Shown here: positions 35,211-45,110 of the stretch, piece by piece | How the letters are laid out: each line of letters begins with the position of its first letter | Position numbering within the stretch: position 1 is the stretch's first letter | NCBI RefSeq assembly: GCF_002575655.3 | Contig: NC_053035.3 | Span: forward strand, 89,491,322 to 89,555,321 | DNA length: 64,000 bases | Source of the DNA: Aegilops tauschii subsp. strangulata | Lineage: Eukaryota; Streptophyta; Magnoliopsida; Poales; Poaceae | Reading direction: 5' to 3' | Made by a program: the position numbers and the translations under genes | The notes under the pieces: generated by a model | The model's database searches: none | What the model saw: the letters and a program-made list of their open reading frames with translations, nothing else | What the model was told of the DNA's origin: nothing

Positions 35211-37833
35211 CAATGTTTTTTAAACTTATTTGAACTCGAGCCTATTTTTGCGTTCAGTATGCATCATTCAAAGCGACGTCATAAATTTCCAACACGTTCT
35301 GACATCATTTACTATTTTTCAGTCATTTACCGATTTGTTTAGAGAGCTAAATGACGGTGAAATTGAAAATCACTACAAAATGAACTCTGAAAATGTTGGA
35401 ACTTGGCATGGTATCATCATTTCACCCGCATAGCATGTGCAAAAGAGTAGAGAGGGTCACGGCGAAAACTGGACGCACCTCGTGTACAAACTGAACAATC
35501 TCTTTAGGAGTATCAGGGTTTCGGACGAGAACTCATCTGTTACACGGGCACTTCAATGTTTTTTAAAATTATTTGAACTCCAGCCTATTTTTGCGTTCAG
35601 TATGCATCATTCAAAGCGACGTCATAAATTTCCAACACGTTCTGACATCATTTGCTGTTTTTCAGTCATTTACCGATTTTTTTAGAGAGCTAAATTACGG
35701 TGAAATTGAAAATCACTACAAAATGAACTCTGAAAATGTTGGAACTTGGCATGGTATCATTGTTTCACCCGCATAGCATGTGCAAAAGAGTAGAGAGGGT
35801 CACGGCGAAAACTTGACGCACCTCGTGTACAAACTAGACAATCTCTTTCGGAGTATCAGGGTTTCGGACGAGAACTCATCTCTTACACGGGCACTTCAAT
35901 GTTTTTTAAACTTATTTGAACTCCAGCCTATTTTTGCGTTCAGTATGCATCATTCAAAGCGACGTCATAAATTTCCAACACGTTCTGACATCATTTGCTG
36001 TTTTTCAGTCATTAACCGATTTGTTTAGAGAGCTAAATGATGGTGAAATTGAAAATCACTACAAAATGAACTCTGAAAATGTTGGAACTTGGCATGGTAT
36101 CATCATTTCACCCGCATAGCATGTGCAAAAGAGTAGAGAGGGTCACAGCGAAAACTGGACGCACCTCGTGTACAAACTTGACAATCTCTTTCGGAGTATC
36201 AGGGTTTCGGACGAGAACTCATCTGTTACACGGGCACTTCAATGTTTTTTAAACTTATTTGAACTTCAGCCTATTTTTGCGTTCAGTATGCATCATTCAA
36301 AGTGACATCAAAAATTTCCAACACGTTCTGACATCATTTGCTGTTTTTCAGTCATTTACCGATTTGTTAGAGAGCTAAATTACGGTGAAATTGAAAATCA
36401 TTACAAAATGAACTCTGAAAATGTTGGAACTTGGCATGGTATCATCATTTCACCCGCATAGGATGTGCAAAAGAGTAGAGAGGGTCATGGCGAAAACTGG
36501 ACGCACCTCGTGTACAAACTGGACAATCTCTTTCGGAGTATCAGGGTTTCAGACGAGAACTCATCTGTTACACGGGCACTTCAATGTTTTTTAAACTTAT
36601 TTGAACTCCAGCCTATTTTTTGCGTTCAGTATGCATCATTGAAAGCGACATCATAAATTTCCAACACGTTCTGACATCATTTGTTGTTTTTCAGTCATTT
36701 ACCGATTTGTTTAGAGAGCTAAATGATGGTGAAATTGAAAATCACTACAAAATGAACTCTGAAAATGTTGGAACTTGGCATGGTATCATCATTTCACCCG
36801 CATAGTATGTGCAAAAGAGTAGAGAGGGTCACGACAAAAACTGGACGCACCTCGTGTACAAACTGGACAATCTCTTTCGGAGTATCGGGGTTTCGGACGA
36901 GAACTCATCTGTTACATGGGCACTTCAATGTTTTTAAACTTATTTGAACTCCAGCCCATTTTTGCGTTCAGTATGCATCATTCAAAGCAACGTGATAAAT
37001 TTCCAACACGTTCTGACATCATTTACTGTTTTTCAGTCATTTATCGATTTGTTTAGAGAGCTAAATGACGGTGAAATTGAAAATCACAACAAAATGAACT
37101 CTGAAAGTGTTGGAACTTGGCATGGTATCATCATTTCACCCGCATAGCATGTGCAATAGAGTAGAGAGGGTCACGGCGAAAACTGGACGCACCTCGTGTA
37201 CAAACTGAACAATCTCTTTCGAAGTATCAGGGTTTCGGACGAGAACTCATCTGTTACATGGGCACTTCAATGTTTTTTAAACTTATTTTAACTCCAGCCT
37301 ATTTTTGCGTTCAGTATGCATCATTCAAAGCGACGTCATAAATTTCCAACATGTTCTGACATCATTTGCTGTTTCTCGGTCATTTACCGATTTGTTTAGA
37401 GAGCTAAATGACGGTGAAATTGAAAATCACTACAAAATGAACTCTGAAAATGTTGGAACCTTGCATGGTATCATCATTTCACCCGCATAGCATGTGCAAA
37501 AGAGTAGAGAGGGCCACGGCGAAAACTGGACGCACCTCGTCTACAAACTGGACAATCTCTTTCGGAGTATCAGGGTTTCGGATGAGAACTCATCTGTTAC
37601 ACGGGCACTTCAATGTTTTTTAAACTTATTTGAACTCCAGCCTAATTTTGCGTTCAGTATGCATCATTCAAAGCGACGTCATAAATTTCCAACACGTTCT
37701 GACATCATTTGCTGTTTTTCAGTCGTTTACCGATTTGTTTAGAGAGCTAAATGACGGTGAAATTGAAAATCACTTCAATGTTTTATAAACTTATTTGAAC
37801 TCCAGCCTATTTTTGCGTTCAGTATGCATCATA
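35211..37833 (+). repeat. 343-bp tandem repeat array in CACTA-2
   Basis: The unit marked by caatgttttttaaacttatttgaac-type sequence starts at 35211, 35554, 35897, 36240, 36582, 36926, 37268 and 37611, with a shortened last copy at 37776. Spacing is 342-344 bp. Each unit contains short ORFs of 60-82 codons, but the unit length is not a multiple of three and a stop occurs in each copy, so the array is not a coding repeat. Sequence 37834-38030 is A-rich filler. Confidence 0.93.
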
Positions 37834-38237
37834 ATAAAACAGAAAATAAATAAAATAGAAAAGACAAAAACTATATAAAAAAATTACTCAAAACTAAATA
37901 GCAGAAAATAAATAATGCAGAAAAGAAAAAAACTATATAAAAAATGGTTATATTCACAAAGAAACTAAATACAAGAAAAAAAACTACTCAGAAATAAATA
38001 GAAGAAAATTGTATAAAAAATTGTTGGGGAGCTGCCCAGTGGGCCTGCCAGACCTAGGGTTTGCAAATACAGGCCCAGAAGGGCTAGCAGGCTCACAGGG
38101 CAGCGCGCCGAAGTTAGGCCCATTAGCCTGCTATATAGAGAGGTTCGAAGGAGCAGCCGCGGCTGGGTTTATAAACCAATGCGGCTGCCCTTCGCTCGGT
38201 GAGGTGGGACTAAACATTGTGCACCACTGGTGGCAGC

Positions 38238-38405
38238 GCACAACCATTAGTACCGGTTGGTGGCTCCAACCGGTACTAATGCGTGGGCCTTTAGTACCGG
38301 TTCGAGCCACGAACCGGTACTAAAGGGGGCCGTTTCCCGCCGCTTGACCTGACGAAAATTGGCCTTTAGTACTGGTTGGTGGCTCCAACCGGTACTAAAG
38401 GCCCC
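38238..38405. repeat. Internal subterminal-type repeats of CACTA-2
   Basis: Motifs attagtaccggttgg / ccaaccggtactaat and cctttagtaccggttcg / cgaaccggtactaaag recur here, about 3.5 kb from the left end and 3.2 kb from the right end. They are followed by TATATATA at 38408. Their central location suggests that the element is composite, or that this was once a terminus. Confidence 0.7.
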
Positions 38406-38407
38406 TC

Positions 38408-38807
38408 CTATATATATGGCACTTACGAACTCGACATCGCCGCACTTCTTCTCCAACTTCTTCGCGCGACATCGACCCACTTCTTCTCCAACTTCTTCAC
38501 GCGACATCGCCGCCGCCGCCGCGCCGTCGCCCATCGCGCGCCACCCTCGCTGGCCCCGCCGCCCTTGCCGCCCCCGCCGCGCGCCATCGCCCCCGCCGCC
38601 CGTCGTCGCCGTCGCCCCCGCCGCCCGTTGTACGCCGTCACCGCCGTCGCTCCCGCCTCATACTACGTCGCCGTCTCGATCGCGCCGTCGCCCCCGGCCC
38701 GCCGCCCGTCGTCGCGCCGTCCCCGCCGCATCGCCGTCTCGCGCCGCCGCCCGTACGCCGCCGCCCCCCGCTCGTACACACACACATACACACACACACA
38801 CACACAT
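38408..38807 (+). other. TATA-like site, GC-rich leader and (CA)n run
   Basis: TATATATATGG at 38408 precedes a duplicated cacttcttctccaacttctt phrase (about 38440 and 38480), a Cys/Gly-codon-rich GC tract and a CA dinucleotide run (38775-38807). It may be a 5' untranslated exon of the downstream gene. The Arg/Pro/His-rich ORFs here on both strands reflect composition. Confidence 0.4.
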
Positions 38808-38939
38808 TTTTTAGTTATTTTCTGTTTTTCTGTTGTTTAGATTAATGTTAGATGAATTACGTAGATAAGAATGTTAGAATGTTAATGTTAGATGAATTAT
38901 ATGGAAAAGATGTTAAATATTAATGTCAATTTTAGATGA

Positions 38940-39660
38940 ATTAGCTAGATATTAATTAGGTATATATATGAGATTTGAACTAGTTGAATTAATATAACTA
39001 GTTTATTTTTAGTATGAAAATTAATAGAACAAGTTTATTTTTAGTATGAAAATTTAGGTATATGAGATTATTTGAACTAGTTGAATTAGTATAACTAGTT
39101 TATTTTTAGTAAATGCTTAGTTGAACTAGTTGAATTAATATAACTAGTTTATTTTAGTATGAAAATTAATAGAACAAGTTTATGTTTAGTAAGAAAATTT
39201 AGGTATATGAGATTATTTGAACTAGTTGAATTAATATAACTAGTTTATTTTTAGTAAATGCTTAGTTGAACTAGTTGAATTAGTAGAACTAGTTTATTTT
39301 TAGTAAGAAAATTTAGGTATATGAGATTTGATGATCTAATTAAAATATTACTATATATAGCTACTTTATATATATATTTTAGTAAGAAAATTAATAGAAC
39401 TAGTTTGTTTTTTGTAAATTCTTAGTTGAATTAGTTGAATTAATAGAACTAGTTTATTTTTTGTAAGAAAATTTAGATATCTGAGATTTGATGATCTAAT
39501 TAAGATATTACTATATAGAACTAGCTACTTTATTTTAGTAAGAAAATTAATAGAACAAGTTTATTTTCATTAAATGCTTAGTAGAATTAGTTGAATTAAT
39601 AGAACTAGTTGGACTAATAGAAGTAGTTGAATTAATAGAACTAGTAAGTGTTTAATGTTT
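38940..39660 (+). repeat. AT-rich degenerate repeats
   Basis: Irregular repeats of gttgaattaatataactagtt and ttaggtatatgagatt alternate through this region, ending just before the ATG of the B3-like gene. A 5' intron or spacer is plausible. Confidence 0.6.
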
Positions 39661-39680
39661 CACCTATATGAACATAGGAA

Positions 39681-40818
39681 ATGTCGTCTGACGACGAAAA
39701 AGATTTCATTAAGTGCGAATACTGTGAAGACCAGCGTGGCGTGTGCGACAGAAATTTCCTTGTTGATGATAGGTGCTTCAGCATCAAGCTGGATGAGACC
39801 TTCGAAGTGGATACAGTAAGTCACAACGACAAGTCTTTTTTCGTAAATAAGCATGACTTATATATGCTTCATTTGCTTCAACTTATAATTTTAAATTTTC
39901 ACTATTCTACTAGCGCATCCCCTCCCATGCAAGAATTTTTGTCTTGGATAAGATAGGTTTCAGTTCTATGGAAACTATGGAGGTAAAGAGAGTTTACCTG
40001 AAGACCGAGCATGGTTATACTTTCAACGTCAAATTATACAATGCAGACACGTACACCTATTTTGAATGCAAAATTTGGCAAGCACTATGCAAGGCTTATG
40101 CATTTGAGCTCCATATGGTTATCAGCTTTGATATTCTTCCGGAAGATGATATTGAAGGTAATAGAGACATCTGGGTCAATGTGCAGACGCCTCCAGTTCT
40201 ACCATTATGTGAGTTTCTCAACCATATTTATGTCTTTGATATTGTTTATTCAAAAGTAGTTGACAACTAATTTCTATTGACAGCTCATTTCCATTCAAGC
40301 AAACATGTCCGGCGCTTGGTAGACATGACCTACTACTGTCCCGGAGCTGAACTAAACTGCAAGGAGACAAGTCATTATGTTTCATGGCTTGAGGATCTTC
40401 ATACTGTTAAGACAAATTTTCTTCCTGCACTTAGAAATGTTAGTACTCAAAACGTGCGACCAATAGTGATCGTATTGAACTACGGTCACATCTATTTACG
40501 AAAGATGGTAAGATTTTTACTATTTGTCCTCAGTACATCTTTTGCATACATTAATTTTTGCTAAACTTTCATTGCTAAGTATATTAATTACTATACGATG
40601 TTCTTCAACAGGGACTCCCGATGACAGTTGTGCCTCAGTGGATCGAGACTAAAGGTCACATGTCAATGGTTAGCTTACGGCCAAGATATCCTACATTGCA
40701 CATGAGTGCATTCAGGATTTCTAAAAGCGATGAATGCTTAATAGTGAAAGATTGGAGCAAAATTGTTAACGATCCCAGAGAAGTACTAGGGGGCAGCAAT
40801 GAGAAGCGCAACCCATGA
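39681..40818 (+). CDS. Four-exon B3-like gene carried by CACTA-2
   Basis: Proposed exons are 39681-39815, 39914-40208, 40284-40507 and 40612-40818. Every intron has GT-AG ends (GTAAGT, GTGAGT and GTAAGA donors) and the joins keep phase (0, 1, 0), giving about 286 residues. The product starts MSSDDEKDFIKCEYCEDQRG. Exon 2 contains MEVKRVYLKTEHGYTF, FECKIWQALCKAYAF and MVISFDILPEDD. Exons 3-4 contain PIVIVLNYGHIYLRKMG, LRPRYPTLHMSAF and CLIVKDWSKIVNDP. Both halves have the strand-rich pattern of plant B3 domains (REM-like), which would bind DNA; I infer this by pattern. After the stop at 40818, a shifted frame (DRFICMLQYDESG) continues to TGA 40911, so the ancestral protein was probably about 30 residues longer. 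Possibly a captured host gene. Confidence 0.6.
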
Positions 40819-41420
40819 TTAGAGACAGGTTCATCTGCATGCTCCAGTATGATGAATCAGGAGAGCTATACATGTTCTATGCTATTTTACCTGAGAGAGA
40901 GCAGCAGGAGTGATTTAGCTAGTTCATGCTCTTAGTACTTTTGTCCTCTCATGTCCGTGTTCTTCGTCCTGAACTTAATCTCAAAGGGTGATTTGCTTTT
41001 GTGGTGTTATGAACTCTTATAATATGATGACCATGTTGAACTCGATGATATCTTTGCTTCTGGTACAAGTGAATGTTTTTTCTTTAAGCTAGTGTCGGTG
41101 CTGATTAGATAGCGGTAATGACTATGATGATTAAACAGTGGTAATGACGACTATGATGATTTTTAGCTAGCTAATTTACTGTTGTTGATGATATGATGCA
41201 AGAGTTTTTATATTATACTTGATCACTTAATTATAGGTGATCAAGTATAATATGGATATGGCATATACTTGATCACTTAGCTAGGATCCACATGCATCCA
41301 GTCGAAACTAATCTGCGGTACTTTCACCTAATGATTTAACAACTAAAATAATCACTAAATTAAATTGAAAACACAAAATTAAAGGAAAAATAAAAAATAA
41401 TACCAAAAAAACCCCAAACA
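40819..41420. other. 3' region of the B3-like gene
   Basis: The shifted carboxy-terminal coding remnant runs to 40913. The remainder is AT-rich with no ORF. It contains the palindrome described separately. Confidence 0.5.
41210..41253. repeat. Perfect 17-bp palindrome
   Basis: Arms atattatacttgatcac (41210-41226) and gtgatcaagtataatat (41237-41253) flank a 10-base loop. A third copy of acttgatcactta lies near 41266. It sits about 300 bp beyond the gene end. Confidence 0.8.
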
Positions 41421-41627
41421 TTTAGTACCGGTTGGTGTTACCAACCGGTACTAATGTCCTGCATGCACCCGGGCCTGGCACGTGCCACGTGGTGGCACTT
41501 TAGCGCCGGTTCGTGATGAACCGGTACTAAAGGGGGGGACCTTTAGTCCCCACTCTTTAGTGCCAGTTGTGGAACCGGCACTAAAGGTCCTTACGAACCG
41601 GCGCTAAAGCCCGGTTCTGCACTAGTG
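41420..41627. repeat. Right subterminal repeats and end of CACTA-2
   Basis: Copies of tttagtaccggttgg and ccaaccggtactaat, gaaccggtactaaag and aaccggcactaaagg lead to the terminal GCACTAGTG. Confidence 0.85.
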
Positions 41628-42041
41628 CTAGGAGCTTGGAGGCATCGGCGCCCACAGCACCAACTCGCGCGAGGAGTCCGCGGCGTGGATCCCAGGGGCG
41701 ACGGCACGCGTCGCCGTGGCGCGGCGACCCCGGACGCGGCGTGGGCGGCGCTGCTCGTCGCTCCGACCTCCCGAGCCCTCGGCTCGGGCGTACAAGGGTA
41801 GCGGGTACCCCGAAGGAGGCCGCTCGCACCAGGGCCTCGACACCACCTACATCGCCGCTTCATCATGGCGATGGATCGACCTCTTCTTCGGTGGGAGTGG
41901 CCCCGGATCATCACGGGGAGCCTTTCCTTTCTCTTTGGCAGAAAACCTTCTGATAGGCGGCATTGTTGTCAGCAGTGGAGCGGGGAGGAAGAAGCAAGCA
42001 AGCAAGGAAGAGATGGGTGTCGGGGACTCCGCCCCCTCCCC

Positions 42042-42048
42042 ATTTATA
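42042..42048 (-). promoter_or_regulatory. TATA box for the gypsy B antisense gene
   Basis: The minus strand reads TATAAAT, 80 bp upstream of ATG 41963. It lies just inside the point where sequence shared with gypsy A ends (about 42142). Confidence 0.5.
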
Positions 42049-42141
42049 GCAAGAGAAGGCCAACCGGTGTCTCCTACGATCACGGGTAATGATGGTTTTC
42101 CTGGCATGTCGCAGGGACTTGTCAAGTCGTGCAGCTGCCGA

Positions 42142-42290
42142 GGCAGCGTGGGGAAGCGGAGACGCCCACGTCCAATCAACCGCCACGCGTCAACCGAGGC
42201 CACAGGCTTTTGGGGCCCGCAGTGCTCCAAACTTGACCCTTGGCTTCTCCACGAAGCCAAGCCCGAGCGCACCTTGGGCCCGGGGGCTAC
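42142..42290 (+). promoter_or_regulatory. Polypurine tract and shared 3' flank of gypsy B
   Basis: gggcccgggggctac adjoins the LTR. The whole 150 bp is homologous to 6770-6920 of gypsy A, beginning at ggcagcgtggggaag. Confidence 0.7.
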
Positions 42291-43172
42291 TGTCGGCGTT
42301 CTGGGAACGGGGGTCCCCAGACTTGCCTGCCTGCGGCCCACAGCGTGGCTAAGCAGCAGGCCGTACGGCCCATCTTCATGAACAAGGCATCCAAGACCCT
42401 CGCGAGGCGGACGACGCAAGACCTCCTCTGGAGTGGCCTAGCTAGGCAGGCTCACGAGGAGCGGAGATATCAAGGCGGGGCAAAACCTCACGATGCCCTC
42501 GTGACGTGAGCCATGACGAACGACACCAGGAGGGCGCCAGCGCGCGCAGCGTCCTTATTTCCACTTTGGTGCTAAGGAGGCCAGCGCAGGCGAAGAGTAC
42601 CGAGGCATCAGGCAAAGGTTGCTATATTGGTGCAACGAGACCAAGACCAGGAGGACGGCAAGACGGAGGTCATCGTGGAGCCCAAGACGGCGTCACCACC
42701 AGAGCTTTTCGCAGGCGAAGACCACTTTTGTCAGGATAGCTTGTACTAGCTGTCCCCCATCAAATTTGCCCGCCGTTGTTCGCTCCCTTCCCGCTCGATA
42801 TTTGGGAAGAGGACCAGGGCCTATATAAGTAGAGCTAGCCACCATAGTAGGAAGTGGATGGTCTCATCTTAGCTTGATCCAACCCGATCGAGAGCCTAGC
42901 CACAAGAACACCTCAACCTTAGGAGGCTGTTCTTCCCTTGTACTCTTCATCATCAGCCCAAGAGGCAATCCACCACCACCACACTGGAGTAGGGTATTAC
43001 ACCACAATGGTGGCCCGAACTAGTATAAACCTCGTGTCTTTCTGTGTTGCGAGTTCGTCGAGTTCGTCCGCGAGATCTTAGCGAGCTAGAGCGTAGATCG
43101 GTAGGAGGGAAAGACTTCGCGCGCACCCCAGTGTTCGAACCTTAAGGAAATGCCGGAACCCCACATCCGACA
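42291..43172 (+). repeat. 3' LTR of gypsy B
   Basis: 882 bp. It lacks about 17 bp present in the 5' LTR (near 15290-15320) and has numerous substitutions. It is followed by gacaa (43173-43177). Confidence 0.93.
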
Positions 43173-43227
43173 GACAACAAGGAAATAAATAAGCAAGCAA
43201 CTTATGCTAGGCTATCACGGCTATTAC

Positions 43228-43333
43228 ACATATTACATCCACTGGACATCAAAGTTCGCCACCAGTGCAAATATAGGGAACAAAGCAACATATTATATAC
43301 ACTGGTTGTCAAAGTTGGTGACCAGTGCAAATA
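43228..43333. repeat. 60-bp direct duplication in CACTA-1
   Basis: acatattacatccactgg (43228) and acatattatatacactgg (43288) start two diverged units, both ending accagtgcaaata. Each unit also contains a small cactgg/ccagtg inverted pair. Confidence 0.75.
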
Positions 43334-43380
43334 AACGCCGCAGCAAAACAAGTCCAGAACTGAAACCACTTCAGAAGAGC

Positions 43381-44654
43381 TCAAGAAACAACATCCTGGG
43401 TACCCATAATGCTGGCAAGATGCTTAGCAAGCTTATTAACTTTCTCTTGTTTGGCGCTTAAATCCTCCAGCACTTGCTGTTGCACCAGAAAGTATGTATC
43501 TGAATTCTGCAGGGACTTCCTCATTCCTTCGGCTTCGTGTCGCATAACATCTGATCGATGTCTTTCAACTTGAAGTTGAGACTCAAGAAGCTGAACTGAT
43601 TCAGGCAGCGAGTTCGAAGAGCTGGTGCCAGCAGTAGTAGCCAGTAACTCGAACACTACATCAAGACAGGACTTTGGGGTTGTCTCGGTGTTTTCAATAT
43701 AGTTTTTATCAACTTTCATGGAGACCAACAGGGATGTCTCACTATCTTGAACCTTATCTGCATTACTTCCTTTACCATTGCATAACGGGGTACTCTTCTC
43801 CAATATTTTATCCGCGTTCTAAAATAGAAACAAACAAACACATCACAGGTTTACAATGTAGCATATGAAACTCATTTTGGTAAACCAGTTCAGTAGTAAG
43901 CTGGACAAGATAACAACATGAAACAAACATATATCTATGTAGTATGGTCATTGTATGGTCTATATCATTCTAGTTTATGTTGGCAAATCAAGATAGGTAC
44001 AGTTTGAATCATATCTATTTAAGACAAAGCAGCATAGACAGAATATAAGTGTGGGAAACTACACAGCAATAACAACACTTGTAATGTGCATGGCATGAGA
44101 ACATAACTGTTTATTCAATTGAAACTGAAATCAACATAGAGCAAGTTACAACAGCAAATACGTTAAAGAAATAGGTTTAAAACATACCTGTTGCACCATT
44201 GGAGTTTTAATTGCATCCTTCAATTTGAAATTAGTTGGTATGAGTAAATACAGTGATGCAAGAGCAAAGTAGTATGAACCATAGCTACGGAACCTGACCT
44301 GAGAACAATTCTTCTTCTGCTTTAAGCGTTGACTTGGGGTTCGGAGTGGTGGTCCTCATGCTTTGGGCACTGCAGTTGCCTTACTAACTGCTCGTGTTTG
44401 GGTGCTCTGTGGTGGAGACGGTGCTGTGTCAACTGCAACTGGGTTACTATCTGCTGGGGTTGGGGTTAGAAGGGGTGTAGCTGGTTCTCTGTCCAACTGG
44501 GTAGGGTTACAATCTGCGAGAGTCTGGTTTATGTGTGGTGGGGCTGGTTCTTGGGCAAGTACCACCATGGTTCTATCTGCATCGACAGGTAGCACAATAT
44601 TTTCTGAAGACCGTGTTTTTACTCCCAGAGATACTGCATCACCCCCTCCAATTG
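43381..44654 (-). pseudogene. CACTA-1 Transposase_24-like protein, 3' exons
   Basis: Three exons are proposed on the minus strand. The first, 44654 to about 44298, contains VKTRSSENIVLPVDADRT and Pro/Thr-rich repeats and ends in RLKQKKNCSQ before GTCAGG. The second is a short exon at 44217-44188 (DAIKTPMVQQ before GTATGT). The third, 43818-43381 after acceptor TATTTTAG, contains LLESQLQVERHRSDVMRHE, then YFLVQQQVLEDLSAKQEKVNKLAKHL and ends IMGTQDVVS. The coiled-coil carboxy terminus is what I recall for plant Transposase_24 (En/Spm TNPA-type) proteins, which bind subterminal repeats. A TGA in the first exon (near 44356) breaks the frame. Confidence 0.55.
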
Positions 44655-45110
44655 AAATGGCTGATAAACAAGAAAATTAATTGAATGTACAGACATTGTA
44701 AGATAGACAGGTGCAATGGATTGTAGGGAAGAAAACAGGGCATGAAATAGTTCACATTTATGTTGTCTAACCAAACAGAATAGCAGGACATAATTTCACA
44801 TATATGATGGCTAATTAAACAGGATAACATGACACAATTTCAAATGTATGATGGCTAACTAAACAAGATAGAATGACATAATCCAAAATATGATGACTAT
44901 GTAAACAGGATGAGATGATATAACTATATTATGTCTTTAGAAAATGGGTTGGCATGCCATAATTCAGATACATGCTGTCTATGTAAACGTCTTGGCATGA
45001 TATAATTCAAATATATGATTTATATACTAAGCAAGTGAGCAGAGGGCAATCGCATATATGATGTGTCAACTAAGGATTTGACATTCAATATTGTGCATAT
45101 GATGTAAAAA
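44655..45110. repeat. Intron with degenerate repeats
   Basis: Imperfect 45-60 bp units (aattcacatatatgatggctaactaaacaggat and variants) recur here and again at 45390-45610 and 45890-46080, between the duplicated exons. No coding sequence is seen in them. Confidence 0.6.

Larger units (their letters stand above)
34750..41627 (+). mobile_element. CACTA-2, non-autonomous, carries a B3-like gene
   Basis: The element starts CACTAGTAGAAAAAGGG at 34750 and ends TTCTGCACTAGTG at 41627. Flanks are cca and cta, a 3-bp target duplication with one mismatch. Subterminal repeats built on ttagtaccggtt and its complement lie at both ends and also in the middle. It contains a 343-bp tandem array, a GC-rich leader with a (CA)n run, AT-rich degenerate repeats and a four-exon gene (39681-40818). 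I see no TNP2 or Transposase_24 sequence, so it depends on transposase from elsewhere. It sits inside the antisense gene of gypsy B. Confidence 0.85.
34307..41963 (-). pseudogene. Gypsy B antisense gene, B3-like, split by CACTA-2
   Basis: On the minus strand the gene starts at ATG 41963 (MPPIRRFSAKEKGK) and runs to 41628, with one TAG at 41847-41849. CACTA-2 follows. Past it, at 34749, the same frame continues: the last codons before (MPPSS) and the first after (WIRFPRFFSDV) join in phase when one copy of the 3-bp target site is removed. Within the second part there is a 1-bp frame change near 34612, then GEIAQVCRARGALAIHFEYDG and FFKVFDAEGRRLECC, ending at TGA 34309-34307 after a Ser/Pro/Arg tail. 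The pattern of a hydrophobic opening, G(W)-E-A, H/F-F-YDG and F-V-F/D--G resembles a plant B3 DNA-binding fold of the REM kind; this is my inference. About 255 residues in total. Not functional as read. Confidence 0.55.
15183..43172 (+). mobile_element. Gypsy B, complete boundaries, nested host
   Basis: Two LTRs (15183-16079 and 42291-43172) are flanked by a perfect 5-bp target duplication gacaa. Inside are a primer site, decayed gag-protease (16153-18613), a short RT remnant (32491-33035), noncoding duplications, and an antisense gene (41963-34307) split by CACTA-2. Gypsy E is inserted at 18698. Without the two insertions the element is about 7.3 kb. RNase H and integrase are absent, so it is non-autonomous. 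The LTRs differ by an approximately 17-bp indel and many substitutions, so it is older than gypsy E, as the nesting requires. Confidence 0.9.

Noticed and set aside
35211..37833. Repeated ORFs of 60-82 codons in the 343-bp array as a protein repeat family
   Set aside because: Unit length is not a multiple of three, each unit stops, and the frames lack start context or motifs.
38359..38840. Long Arg/Pro/His-rich ORFs on both strands
   Set aside because: They arise from a GC-rich tract and a (CA)n run; both strands are equally open.
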